Translations under genes and position numbers: made by a program
Assembly (NCBI GenBank): GCA_018340375.1
Contig: JAFFJZ010000001.1
Span: forward strand, 34,216,001 to 34,280,000
DNA length: 64,000 nucleotides
DNA from: Gonatopus flavifemur
Taxonomy: Eukaryota; Arthropoda; Insecta; Hymenoptera; Dryinidae
Direction: 5' to 3'
Shown here: positions 22,390 through 34,731 of the stretch, one piece after another
How the letters are laid out: the number at the start of each line of letters is the position of its first letter
Numbering within the stretch: the first letter of the stretch is position 1
Notes under the pieces: model-generated
Told to the model about the DNA's origin: nothing
The model's database searches: none
The model's input: only the letters and a program-made list of their open reading frames with translations

Positions 22390-25300
22390 GCAGTTGAAAA
22401 TATCTGCACGTTTAGGATCTGACAAGATTTGGGAGATCTCACAAATGCGTTTCAGCCGAGACGTGTCTATATGAATTACTTTAACACTTCGTGTACAACA
22501 CCCGTGAAATTCAAATTCGATGTTCTGTGTCTTTTATGGTTCAGAAGGTGTAAATATGTGGATAGAATACGAAATCTCATCTCCACAATTGGCAGAACAA
22601 GAACTCTATTCTTCATTTTTCTATTCTCAAATAAGTCTATCCTTAAATATGACCAATCTCAAATATCTCTATTATTTTATATATAGATGTTTCTTGTTTT
22701 AAATAATAATAATTATAAAAGAATAGAGCTTTCGTTCTGCTTCACAATTCTTGATATTTCAACAATGAGAACATTGGTCTTCAATTATCAAAGAATAAAT
22801 TAAAAAATTACAATTTTCCTCAAAACATATTTTTTTCTGTTCAATTTTACAAAATTGATGAATGTTTCTAGGTATGAAGAACTTTCATAATTTCGCTTGA
22901 GAATTAGTGATGGGGATCCTTTTTTATATTAAGAATTTTTATAGATTTCAATGAAAATTCGATACCTCTCATATAAAAAAGGGTTGATTTTTTTTAAAAC
23001 CTCCATCACTATTGAGAATTATATGAATACATTTTTGAGATGTTCAAGCATTTTTTCACCCATGAATCTTTCTGTTAGTCTACAATTGACAATTTCAAAA
23101 ATACAGTTCTTTCAAGAATGGATTATCACTCAGGCTGCATTCGGCGGTCGAAAAAAATCAGTATGTACACGAAGAGTTAATTGAAATTAATTGAAAAGTC
23201 GGCAAACCGAGTTTCAATTACTCTGTATTTATAAATAATCACATCAAGATAGTACATAAACAGAGAGGAGGGAGAGTGCTCTCAATTAGGTGGAATAGTT
23301 GGACCGTTCACACACGATCAGTACTGGATCAATTCAAGTACGTGGTTGACTTGATTACGCAGAGTTGAAACAACTAGACTGTGAAAAATGTAGGCAGTGT
23401 TCCTTCAAACTGCTGATGGATTTTGTCCCTTCGTGGTAGGGGAATTGTTTTTCCATTCAAAATGAGGGATTTTTCCACCACTTTGAGGAAGGAAAATTCT
23501 TCCAAATTATTTTATTTATTTATTTATTTTGTTTATACGGGTATAAAAGACCCTTTGGTACATAGAATATACATTATTTGAACCCCATTATATATATCAT
23601 GCATCAAAGCATTAAGCATCATGTTAAGCTCGACTACATGCATCTTATATTACAACAACAGTTAACGTGTATAATTATAGGTGAAAAGGACAATTAGATA
23701 TTCAATTTGACAAATAAGAGAAAGAGAATTTCTAAGATCAGAATGAGATCAAAATAATTCAAGCACATCCCTGTAAGGGATCCGAGCCTATCCGATTTAC
23801 CGGATCAGAATAACCGTATCTCGATTTATAAGAAATTGGATTGACCAATTTGGGGCGTCTTATGGTGGAAAATTTCACGATTATTTTTTGCAAGGCAGGT
23901 ATTGAATTTAATTCAGCGACTAATTGTGATCGTACAGATTATATACAGAATAGTAGATGTTTTATTAACTCAACGAAAAATTCGCTGTTGTAGTCAATTG
24001 CGTTGTTCTCTCAACCTTGTTGGTTGTGGCAGTGAATGGGTTTTTGCTTCTCGACGTATCCAACTATTTCGCACAGTCGAATGTAATTATATTCAATTTA
24101 TATATAATTCAATGTAGTTTATAACCTATAAATTATGTTTAATTTTGAAAATTCTTCCACTCTGGTCGTTATTAATGAAATGGACGGGCAATACTCAATA
24201 GTATGAATACTTTTGGACAAAATATGTAAGAACTTCTAATTAAAATTCACTCTCTCGTTATCACTCAGATTATTGTCAAAATGGACTTTTCTTCCATAAT
24301 TTTCCATAATAAAATGAGCATTGATCATATTATCTTTAATTTGAATTTCCATGTAGGAAGTTCTACATGAATTCCATGTAGTAGGCTGTGAATAATCGAT
24401 GTTATATACATTGACGATTCCATCATTCACATCCACGTAAAGCATTATTATTTCGACTGGAAATTAGTCAAAATCTATAAAGGTCAAACATAAAATTCCC
24501 TTAAGCTCCCACATTGCTATATTCGCAACCTTTTCCCCACATTCCATAGATTTATTTCAATCTATTCACGTTCATATATTCCCGGCCAATTTTTCTTTTA
24601 CTTTCATTTTTTTTTGTCACTATACAGATAGACGTTAAGACTAGCTTGGCGTGGCCTCTACGCCAGAATCTGTCTATATACCATTACTCTATACACCTCT
24701 TTTCTGGCGTATAGCCAAAACTTATGCCAGGTTTCAACATACCGGTCAACATGGATATTTTCGGGTTTGTGGCTAAACGACGATGATTCCGTTCTTTCTC
24801 TCTCTCTCTCTTTCTCTTGTTACTCCTATCCTTTTCCCATTTAGCAACATTCTTTTCTATTCATCGTTGTACACAAGTGATCTAGCTTTCTTTTCATTTC
24901 TCTACGCTTAATTCGTTTCAAACGCCTCGAGTTTCGCTTTTCTGGTTTTGAAAATTGCCAAGAAAATTCAACCTTTCTAATCCAGTTCATCCCAATGGTG
25001 CCCATCATTTTTGCACCAAAATACTCGGCATAAGGAATATTTTCGATTTAAAAAAACGGGACAGTTTAAATTTAGCGTAAGGTCAATGATCATAAAAATT
25101 GAATGATCTATAAATATATTTACTATGAGAATAAAAATACATGTTGGAGAAATATTGATGAATAAAAATATATTATCATTGAATTCATTACAACGAAGTA
25201 TGTGAGCGGGTGTAGCAGTAATGTAGTGTTCGATGAACTTATAAGAATCGGTGTTCTAAAAATTAAGGGATACAATGTTGTATAGTGAACTTAGAGCACA

Positions 25301-25997
25301 GTCACGTCCCAAATTTCTGACTCAGGGTACTGAGAAAACATTATTTCAGAAAAAGAGACCAACAGTCTGTCAATAGTAACAAATGAATATGCATTTGAAA
25401 AAACAAAATATTTTTTCTCATCATATTGGGAAAACTCGTTTCTTTTCCAAAGTAATTTTCTCTCTCAGTGAATTTCATATTTCCTGTCGCATGAAAATAA
25501 GATTTGAATTCTTCAAAACACCAAACTCTATTATCATTTGCAAAAACACAGCCTTCCCCAATTTGCGATCTTCCTCTGTCTTTTTCTCCCTCTCTTATTC
25601 TTTCCTTCTTCGACTCGATTATACTATAGACAATTCGAAAAATATTCAAGTAATGATATTTGCTTTATCTTATCTGTATCTCGTGATATCTAATCTGCGT
25701 TGTAACTCGTGCGACAGGTGAACCTTACGTATGAATGATATAGTCAGAAATATGCATTCCTCAAGTATTGTTCTCACAGTTGTGTTGAATATTCTTGAAC
25801 AACACATGATCTATGGACAATTTTTCTCAACACAGAATGGAATAATAAATGGTAACAGAATACGATAGTGCTGTGATACACCCAAGCCTCGAAAGAATTG
25901 CGTTAAGTTGATTACAATTAATTTTAATGAATAAATTATGAGCAATGTATCATTTTGTTACCCCGAGTCGACAAAATTCCATGCTTTCTAAAGCTTG
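22390..25997. other. No gene seen apart from a retroposon tail
   Basis: Mostly AT-rich. It holds the (AAAT)n tail near 23508 and a (TC)n tract at 24796-24818, and otherwise only short frames. A pyrimidine-rich stretch ending CACTATACAG (24590-24626) could be a splice acceptor, but no exon is recognisable after it. Confidence 0.45.
23508..23640 (-). repeat. Possible 3' end of a non-LTR retrotransposon
   Basis: Read on the minus strand, a sequence with GGGTCTTTTATACCCGTATA runs into ACAAAATAAATAAATAAATAA, a simple (AAAT)n tail typical of 3' ends of insect non-LTR elements. No reverse transcriptase frame is present, so at most a short truncated copy. Confidence 0.33.
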
Positions 25998-26458
25998 CAC
26001 TGTAAAAAATCTTCATGGGAAATTTCACATAGATATATGGGAAGTAATTAAAACATACATAAATAGGAAATTTCCCGTAAATTTTGGGAGAAATCCTACA
26101 CGCAGAGAAATATATTTTTAAAAGTCCCATAATTTATTGAGGATCAACGCCAGTCTGTGATGAATGAAATTATTTACCTGAATATAGCTTCAAAAGTGCT
26201 ATAATTTTTTGTAGAAATACATCCAATTATGGGAGTATTTAAAAGTAAATTCAAGTCAAAACTCTATCTGTCATAGACTGGCGCTGATCCTTAATGAATT
26301 ATGGGATAAGTTTACAGTCAAAATTCTATCAAAACAGCAATTTGAATATATATTTATGTGAAAATTCCTATACGTGTACGGGAATTCGCTTTTCCTGTAC
26401 AAGTATAGCAAATTTCCTTTACACAGGTTTGGGAAAATACCGAATATTTTTTACAGTG
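25998..26458. mobile_element. CACTGTAAAAAAT TIR element with nested insertion
   Basis: Ends CACTGTAAAAAATCTTC and ATTTTTTACAGTG. The interior matches 39254-39409 in inverted orientation (GGGAAATTTC, GGGAAGTAATTAA, ATAAATAGGAAATTTCCC). It is split by a second hairpin unit at about 26098-26310 (CCCATAATTTATTGAGGATC, CGCCAGTCT and their inverses). Confidence 0.58.
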
Positions 26459-26566
26459 CGATTTCTCCGTAATATGCCATGAATCAGGCCGACAAAAGGA
26501 ATCAAAGCGATATCAGGTCTTACTTTTCGACTCGCGGCTAGTTTGATGCCAATGTCTAATCATTAA

Positions 26567-26867
26567 TTAACCCTAGAACTGTATACATATTTCTTTACTC
26601 CTCATAATGTATACATGGGTCCACGGGACCCGACTGACAAAATGTGCTGTAATTCTTGACGATAGTGATTGATTCCCTTCAATGGGGTTAAAATTGAAAC
26701 ACCAAACTGTCAGCTACATACTCAGAGGAATAAAAATAGAATTCAATCGCACGTACATTTTCTCCACCTATGTTTGTGGTAGCAAAAACCCCGCGCAGTG
26801 CGAAACGACATGGATTTGAGAAAACGCCCTGGGTCCACTAGACCTATGTATACAATTCTAGGGTTAA
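26567..26867. mobile_element. TTAA element E, piggyBac-like ends
   Basis: TTAA at 26567-26570 and 26864-26867. The ends CCCTAGAACTGTATACAT and, inverted, CCCTAGAATTGTATACAT enclose 293 bp. CCCTAGAA next to TTAA matches the known start of piggyBac ends. Inner words GGGTCCACGGGACCC also pair. No transposase. Confidence 0.74.
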
Positions 26868-27837
26868 AATTACCCACATTCATACTTGTACGCTTGACTA
26901 TTTTGATTTAATTGATAAAAAATTAGTATGGCAACGATCGCGGAGAGATCTTTTTACAAAGTATGAGGTTTGGGATTGTCCCATACCCTTGAGAGACTGA
27001 AAAAAGTATGTTGGGAGTATGGGAGAGTCCCAAACGCCATACTTTGTAAAGAGACTTTCACCAGATCTTCGCCAAATGAACCCGATATTTTAGTAAGCTT
27101 GATGCCAGATTTTGGGCGAGATCGTTGCCATACGAATTTTTTTCCACACGGGTAGAACGTCCAGGAACATTCAATGAACGTTTCTGAAGGTTTGTGTTCT
27201 CTTGAGGATGCTACTTGATCGATTTTTTGGTATAAACAAACCTGTAGCCACATGTGATCAAAAGTTACAAAAATCTGCTGCCAGCTTTAGACTGCTAGTT
27301 TCAGCTCCATGCTCCATGTAGAGTCGATTTGAAATATTCCCTCATAGATAGAACTCTTATTTAATCTACTTTTCTCTCACTTTTTGGAGAATTCGACACT
27401 CAACAGGCAGAATAATTTTTTAAAGTGGTAGAAAATTGTCTTATTCTCGATAAAAAACAAAAATGATTCTCTCACAATCGGGGAACGAAATTCAGCAATG
27501 AAATTAGGAAAAACTCTCTACATGATTCTCACAGGGTGCTCCATTTCTTTTATTTTTGTAAACTTTTTTTTATCTCTCTGAAGATTGAGATTTTTCCCAA
27601 TATTTGAAGAATGATGAGGAGATCTACGCCTTCCATTCATGAAAATTCATACGTTAAACCTCCAATTTCATGCTTTGAACGGATGATATTGTTTTTGAAC
27701 ATAAAACATCACCCTTGTGTTCGAATCGCAAAGACTTCAAGCTTTTGTCGGATGGACGTTGCGCACTAAACATGTGAAGGTCTTCACATTCAAAACGCTC
27801 AAGTTTCATACTTTTTGTCATGAGAGTCGAACATCTA

Positions 27838-28207
27838 CACGGAGAAAAAGGAATTCGCTGTGGCAGCGAAATCTACTTTTGCCGGGTTCCTTTTGCCAGA
27901 GCAGCAAATTTTTTGCTGTGCCAGCAAACTATTTGCTGTTCCAGCAATCTTGTGAGCTGCGACAGCGAATTTTTAGCTGTGGCAGCAAAAAATGTTTGCT
28001 ATCCCAGCAAAATGTGTTTGCTATTCTATATATAATACTGAAAATTTGCCGGCGGAGCAAACATTTTTTGCTGCCACAGCTAAAAAATTGCTGTCGTAGC
28101 TAACACGATTGCTGTGATAGCAAATTTTTAGCTAGGTCAGCAAAAAATTTTGCTATTTTATATATAATACCTCGATTTGCTGCGTCAGCAAATTTTTTCT
28201 CTCCGTG
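27838..28207. mobile_element. AGCAAA word element, copy 3, TA target
   Basis: A 370-bp unit with ends CACGGAGAAAAAG and, inverted, CACGGAGAGAAAA, flanked by TA (27836-27837 and 28208-28209). The interior is about 20 copies of words such as TTTGCTGTGNCAGCAAA and TAGCTG, and a repeated segment TATATATAATAC (28028 and 28161). Both open frames are by-products. Confidence 0.7.
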
Positions 28208-28284
28208 TATGTCTGCCAACGATATCATTATATTACCAAAATTTTCGTATGTTATTATTGAAAGCTTATGCGCTCATGCATAGT

Positions 28285-28520
28285 GTTTCGGACGAGACTG
28301 AGACTGGTCTCGGTATCAACCCCTAGATTGAGACGAGACCGAGAAAAACAATTATAGAGAACGTATCAAATGCATTGTCGAAACCGAAAATGGCGAGAAT
28401 CTCGACTCGAGACCGAGACGATACTGATTTTGTCGAGACAAAAGCGAGACCGAGACGAGATTATAAATTTCGAGACCGAGATCGAGACCCAGCCAGTCTC
28501 GACGAGACGAGAACGGAACA
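28285..28520. repeat. GAGACCGAGACGAGA word array
   Basis: A dozen or more CGAGAC and GTCTCG words in both orientations (GAGACCGAGACGA, GACTGGTCTCGG, CGACGAGACGAGA). The plus frame 28375-28602 rich in Arg/Asp is a by-product. Confidence 0.5.
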
Positions 28521-29194
28521 CTGCTCATGTATTTGGGACATGAATAATATTTCTAAACACCAAACCAAGGTAAAATCAAATATCTGCATTTATGGTGTGT
28601 GAAACAAACCATCTGATAATTCAGATGTACAAGATTTAAGAACCTACATGGAGGAAAAAATTATATATTACGGACAAATTTGGGTGATAGAATTCCACTT
28701 TTTTGCAAAACTATAAAAGTTAGCATGATCAAACAACATGATTCCCAAATATTGTATCATCAGATACATATAATAATTTTCAAAAGGTATCTGACTCATT
28801 AATCTCATGGAGCAATAATTCAACGTTAAGGGGGTACTAACGAATGTACCACTAGCCAAATCGTCCATTTTAAACAGTTCGAGAATGTTTTGATAAAATG
28901 AAAATATTTTTTACAATTTCATATACACTAGAAAATTGCTGTACAAAAAAATATTTCAATTTCGTCAGAGCGTTTTTGAATAGTTGGGAATAAACGATTC
29001 GGATCGTACCACAGCGTTAGAATTTCCTTAAGAATCCTATTCACAACATTCCGTGACACTATTTAAACAAAAAAATCCAAACCCAGTTCATTGTGGAAAA
29101 TTCGAAATATCATCACCAGCAGTACATTGTTTTTGAGAATGATGAATGCACGATTGAATACTGGATCGCTTATATAGTAATTCATAGTGTTACC

Positions 29195-29545
29195 AGAGGT
29201 GGACTCGAGACTCTCGAGTGAAACCGACGAAACTTGATTTGACCAGTTTCGATGCAAGATTCGTTCCGTCAATATAGAGCTAAATATTTTTTTGATTTTG
29301 AACTGTAAGGTTTATTCAAAACTGTTGCAGTCCCAAAAAACGTCTTGTCTCGTCTTTTCTTGGTCTTGAGTGGAGAAAAATTGTTTTATGTCCTGGATGC
29401 AATCAATTTCATCCTCCCAGACGTGTTATTTCCAACTATTTCATGTCCACACTTGATTTGATATGCAGGTTTGTCTTCAAAGATCGTAAAATTGAATGAT
29501 ATTTATTATTCTTGAATTTTGCTCAAAAGTCTCGAGTCCACCTCT
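29195..29545. mobile_element. TIR element, AGAGGTGGACTCGAGACT ends
   Basis: The left end AGAGGTGGACTCGAGACT is exactly inverted at 29528-29545. 351 bp. The interior has CTTGTCTCG and GTCTTGAGTGG words like the array at 28.3-28.5 kb, suggesting a related family. Confidence 0.62.
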
Positions 29546-30559
29546 AAGTTTTACATTGTTCTTCGTGTACTTAATCGTTCGTATTTGGGAGAAAAATTTT
29601 CAGGGTAAGCGAAGAATATAATTGATCATTTATATACTGTATTCGAATTCATGGCATTGAACAGGTTCCATGGAATTGATGATTATCCAATTGTATAATT
29701 AAGGTATCAAATAAACTTCACCTAATTCCATGTCTTGTTCGCAAGCTCAATAAGCTTGTTCGGATAATTTACACACCCCGTTCGGCGTTCATATGTACAT
29801 AATCTCTTCATAATTCTTTGTATATTTATTACCTGAAGTCCGTTTGAAAGACAGACATACGAGCATACTCGGACGGGGTTAATGCGATTGTACGGATCTC
29901 GCGTAAGTTTGTGGCTGTGACAAAGAGGAAGCCTCTCTTCGTACTTCGAGGCATGTGACGTAAGGCTTCTATTACAAATTTGATTCACGAAGTTTGTCTG
30001 GAAGTTTAAAGATCATAAAGCAAAAGACCTCGCAACCTAACTTCTTTGGATGTTCTACTTTTCGTAACATTTTGTCAGCTAATTATTTCGTGTAAGTTGA
30101 ACAACTCATCTGGGGCTCGACTCACAGATGACCGATTCTACGAACGATACGAAGAATGAAATCAAACTTTCATACTTGTTCCACAAACTTCGAAGTATAT
30201 GAAGAGCTCTGGTTTGAAAAAATTCCATTGAATCCCATTGAGTAAGACGAAGCTGAAGCTGGCAGCCGCGGAGATAGCAGGAGATTGTCATAAATCTTTG
30301 CACACAACTTTTATTGAGAATTTAAGGGGGAATATGTCTTTGTGAGGGCAAAATCGAGAGTCATTTTTGACAATTTATTTAAGAAAGACGAAGTGATATT
30401 ATTAAATTCGGTTCTTGAGCCTGTTTATGTAACTCTTGAAGTATAAAAAAACATTCTCAGTCAATTATTTAAGAACAAAATGATGGCGTAGGGACTGGGG
30501 AAGAAGACCCATATAGAAATCTTCAGGCTCCGCCAATGCTGACGACGGAATATAGCTAG

Positions 30560-31520
30560 ACGCAAGGCTGCCAGCCAAAGCTGGGCAATCTATGTAGGGA
30601 CAAGGATGGTTGACAATGGTCTAAACATTGTACCAATATGGGAAGTCATAAATCGACTTCGTTGATCCATCATTGATGATTGGCTGCGCCACGCTTGGCC
30701 CATCCTTCAACCAATATTGCTTGAAGGAAAACGCATGCTTTCAACAGAGGCTCTCTAGGGCTTGGCGGGACACTGCTCCAAGCATTAGGCAACTCTGAAT
30801 GACAATGGATTCTCATGTTGCACCAAGCATGGGTCGTAGCTTGGTCCAGCTTGGGCAATAGCTTGGCTCAGCTTGGGCGATGGCCTCGCTCAGTTTAGGC
30901 GTTAGCTTGACTCGACTTGAGTAATAGCTTGGCTAAGAGTGAAACTTCCTTCTCAAACAGCAAATTACAATAACTCCCACCAGAGTGATGCTTGTTTCCT
31001 GCGAGTGGCGAACCAAGCATTCAATCAATATATAAGTCTCCTTTGAAGATTCCATGACAGAAATAATTCTTCATCTGTTTCCAGACCCGCCTACTTCTAC
31101 GCGAGGACCACCGGATTTACGTCATTCATCAGTTTAAACTAATCAGAAAAATTACATGTTGAAATTCTCCGACATTCATTTCGTTCAATCGAAATGATAG
31201 AATGGATTTTTTATTTTATTTTCAATTACAATAAAGAATAAAAGTGACCATTGGCATGAGATGGGTGCAACCCTGCCGCAAAATTGCTACAGCGTTGGCT
31301 CATCCTTGGCGAACACATTTTTGAATGGTCTGCCATTGACGGCATATGCTATCACAACCCTGTTTCCAGTGTTGGGTCTTGATTGTGGAAACAAATGGGC
31401 TGAGGCTGAAATGATGTTATCATTTCAGAGTTGCGCCATGCCTGGTAGCCTAGGCTCGGCCCATCTTGGTGAGCCTTGCGGCAACCTAGCGCCCATGGTC
31501 AATTTTTACCTGGGGAATCG
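30560..31520. repeat. GCTTGG/CCAAGC word region
   Basis: Imperfect copies of AGCTTGGCTCAGCTTGGG-like units (best at 30830-30940) with CCAAGCAT and TTGGCTCA in both orientations. It resembles 1375-1960. The frames at 30670-30858 and 31261-31530 follow the repeat and are not genes. Confidence 0.45.
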
Positions 31521-31529
31521 CTGCTTTTA

Positions 31530-31840
31530 ATACGGGCGTGTTCCTAGCATCTTCAGTTTTGAACCGACCGACTTGGAATTTCAGCTGTAGCTTCCTCATT
31601 ACATTTTCTAGAAAAGTACGGAGGAGTTTTTCGTTGAGTTGGAATTTAACAATTTTATGATCGAAAAGCGAACGATTTTTTCAATAAAAAAGTACACTTT
31701 TTCTTGATATTGGCGTCATTTTTCCAGAAATGGATACTGTCGAAAAATTCTACGTACTTTTCTAGAAAATGTAACAAGGAAGGTAAAATTCCAAGTCTCT
31801 CGGTTCAAAACTGAAGGTGCTAGGAATACGCTCATATCAA
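31530..31840. repeat. Hairpin with about 90-bp arms inside element G
   Basis: GTTCCTAGCATCTTCAGTTT and TCTAGAAAAGTACG at 31541-31620 are mirrored at 31755-31835. The loop is about 130 bases. Confidence 0.55.
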
Positions 31841-31977
31841 AAACAGGGATTCTTTTTCTCCAGTGCCTGCACCACCATTGTGTTGTTAAATAATTGACTA
31901 AGGATGTTTTTTTTGTGCTTGAAGAGTTGTATAAATAGGCGTGAAAAACGGAATCGAGAAATATCGTCTCGTCTTTC

Positions 31978-32662
31978 TTAAGGGATAATATCAGCCTTGT
32001 GTCCACGAAATGTTTTGCTATTTTCTAAGACTTGACACAAGCCATAGAAACATTTTTGAAATACGGGGTTTCGTGCATATGAAAGTACTAGTCTTTAAGT
32101 ACCAGAAACACATTTCATCATATTTTTACAATACAAAATGGCGGCATATCAGTACAATCAAAATAAATCTGTTAATTTACATGGGCGTATCCATGTAAAA
32201 AGTTTCTCACAATATAGTCCAAAATTTAGCGAACATCGTAGGATTCTTCCGAAAAACTGATTTTGAAGAAAATGGCATTGATTTGAATTTCCTTTTCAGT
32301 TCTTTCTTTGTTAAACCGATCGAAAGTCCCTCATAAAATCTGTAGTATTCAATTTATCGAAAGAATTCTACGATGTTCGCTAGATTTTGGACTATATTTT
32401 GAGAAACTCTTTGGTTTTTCGTTCTACATTCATAATTGTGACTTGTAGTGGTACGCCCATGTAAATTAACAGACTCATGTTGAATGTGCTGATATGCCGG
32501 CATTTTGTATCGTGAAAATATGATAAAATGTGTTTCTGGTACTCAAAAACTAGTACTTTCATATGCACAAAACCCCATATTTCAAAAATGTTTCTATCGT
32601 TTGTGATAAGTCTTAGAAAATGGGAAAAAATTTCGTGGACACAAGGTGATATTACCCCTTAA
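31978..32662. mobile_element. TTAA element B
   Basis: Ends GGGATAATATCAGCCTTGTG and, inverted, GGGGTAATATCACCTTGTG, between TTAA 31978-31981 and 32659-32662. The arms of about 190 bases contain CATATGAAAGTACTAGT and CAAAATGGCGGCAT, as in element A. An inner hairpin carries GGTACGCCCATGT. It is inserted in the right arm of element G, whose uninterrupted left arm shows a single TTAA at that point. Confidence 0.8.
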
Positions 32663-32719
32663 ATGAATTGTCACAAATGACCTTTGATTTTTCCCTCACA
32701 AATGTATACTCCCCCTTAA

Positions 32720-33599
32720 GCATCTGCAACGATTGGGGGGAGGGGGGATACTCAATCGAATTTTAGTATGAACGGAACTTCAACAATGTTTAATCAAAAG
32801 TTAGAACAATCGGCTGCTAACTTTACATTGTTAGGTTCAGCCTCAGGTTTGAATAATTTGAATGAGTTTCAATAGTCATTGACTATTCATTCAGGATTCA
32901 ATGAATATTTTTCACAGGGGAGTAGAAATCATACGGATTTGGCATTTGCTCAAAAGCGGGCTTTAGATCTCTCTTTATTGAATCCTGTAACATGATTCTT
33001 TTTATTTATTACGAATTACAAATGATTGATAGTTCGATGAATGCGATTACATTGTATACAATATAATTTTTGATCTGTTTTATTTTATCATATACCACAT
33101 AAATTGAGGTAGATCTGATTGATCGCGACTTTATTTTCATCTTTTGGAGGAATGAATTAGTTTGATTTCATTTATACATTTCTATACAAAAAATCTCAAG
33201 GACCTTCAAGCGATAGCTGAAAGGTGCAAGCACAATGCAAAATTTTGTAAAATACGTAATTTTTTCGTCAAATAAGTAAAAAGCATCAAAGTTCAAATAT
33301 GAATTTTCATTCCGCTGTGATTCTGGAAGTTTTTAGATTATATCTTTCAATTGTCAAAACTTTTCAAACTCATTCCTTAATATTTCAAAATCCCCACGGT
33401 ATAGAAATTCATATCCAGGGCGCAATTCAAGGCACTGTATTTTCAAATTGAAGTGTACTTCAATCTTATTATATTCACGTCACATTGCGCACTGTATTCT
33501 CTCATCAATCCCTTTCTTATTAATAGGTTTTCAATAGCGTTGAACTTTGATTCTATTTAATGGTTATTTCCAATTGATTTCCCAATATTTCGGCCGAGA
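32720..33599. other. No gene seen
   Basis: AT-rich DNA with one G-rich run (32735-32750). No matched repeat. Confidence 0.45.
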
Positions 33600-33905
33600 A
33601 GAAAAGATCAAATCTAATGGGATCTATATGGATCTCTTGGGTTTGTTTAGATCTCTTGCGATCTGAATTTTGGCGAGGAATCTCTACAAATCTCCTGATA
33701 TCTACTCAGATCTCAAGATTTCAATGTTGGACAAAATTCAAGAAGATCTATGAAGATCCAAAAAGAGGTCTGAAGATATCTGGATATCTCTTCAGATCTC
33801 CATAGATCCTTTAGATCTCTTCAAAAATTGAAATCTATAGATCTGAGTAGATATCAAGAGATTTGTAGAGATTTTTGCAAAAATTCAGATCTACATAGAT
33901 CTCAT
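33600..33905. repeat. Second AGATCT/GATATC palindrome
   Basis: Arms 33655-33722 and 33825-33895 pair (AATCTCTACAAATCTC, GATATCTACTCAGATCT). About ten AGATCT or GGATCT words occur. The unit resembles the array at 11.3-12.2 kb in word content, but I see no CCCGGG ends. Confidence 0.5.
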
Positions 33906-34098
33906 TAGATGCAATCTTTTTTTTTCGGATCGTGTTGTCCAGGGGTAGGCATTTTTTTACTCTGGGAGTACTTTTTTGTGGGTAACATATGTCTTTAGAG
34001 TACAATATGAGCTCAAAAAAAGAGTACTCCTCGAGTACAAACATGTCCATCCCTGCAATGGTGCCACCCCATAAAATTCATTCCATAGATCACGAGAT

Positions 34099-34217
34099 CC
34101 CTTAGGAAAGTTTTCCTCGTTCATGAAAAATTTCCTTGTTTTTTCTTCAAAACATGGAAAAGAACATGGAAATTTTGCAAGTTTATGGAAATGAACAGGG
34201 AAAACTCTTCTATGGGA
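34099..34217. repeat. GCAAGTTTATGGAAATG repeat, copy 2
   Basis: A 119-bp unit with inverted ends CCCTTAGGAAAGTTTTCC and CCCATAGAAGAGTTTTCC. The interior is ACATGGAAAAGAACATGGAA. It is the best defined of the three copies. Confidence 0.5.
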
Positions 34218-34508
34218 TGGAACGTTTTGCAATCTATGCCTCTGAATGAAAATAATGAATCAAATGTTCCCGAGGATTATAGGAAAACTTTATTTCCTAT
34301 TGGTGCATCAATTTCAAAGAATGGGTTCTCAATGCAGTGCTGCACCGCAAAAGTGGATCTTCGTTTCAATCATCTTTTCATGTTATATTGCATCCATTTT
34401 TTTTCTCACAGACATCATCAATCATTGAGTTCTTTTGGTAGAATCAATCACTTATTACTGAATGCAGCAGATGTTTTAGCCGAAGAATTATTTCTGAAAC
34501 AAATTCTA

Positions 34509-34729
34509 CATGGAGAAAAAGGTATCTTGGAAATACCATAATTTATGATCCAACCCGGTCCAAAATATTTACATGAAGATACCTCTAAAAGTACCATACT
34601 TCTTTATAAAAGTCCAAGTAATTATGGGACTTTTAGAGGTTTGTTCGAGGTAAATATTTTGACTCGGATCAGAACAACGTCAAGAACCCATAAATTATGT
34701 TATTTTTCAAGATATCTGTTTTCTCAGTG
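34509..34729. mobile_element. TA-target MITE, CATGGAGAAAAA ends
   Basis: A 221-bp unit. The arms CATGGAGAAAAAGGTATCTT and, inverted, CACTGAGAAAACAGATATCT run on into CATAATTTATG. TA lies on both sides (34507-34508 and 34730-34731). Related in design to the hairpin nested at about 26098-26310. Confidence 0.6.
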
Positions 34730-34731
34730 TA

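Larger units (their letters stand above)
30322..32719. mobile_element. TTAA element G, 2.4 kb with about 190-bp arms
   Basis: The left arm 30326 to about 30510 is mirrored by two pieces at the right, 32659-32715 and about 31850-31977 (TTAAGGGGGAATATGTCTTT / TTAAGGGGGAGTATACATTT; TCAATTATTTAA, TGTAACTCTTGAAG / TACAACTCTTCAAG). The gap between the pieces is element B. TTAA lies at both outer ends. The interior holds a GCTTGG word region (30560-31520) and a third hairpin (31530-31840). Confidence 0.7.

Noticed and set aside
27717..28103. 128-codon frame with Cys/Ser-rich product
   Set aside because: Generated by the AGCAAA word element. Its periodicity is that of the DNA word.
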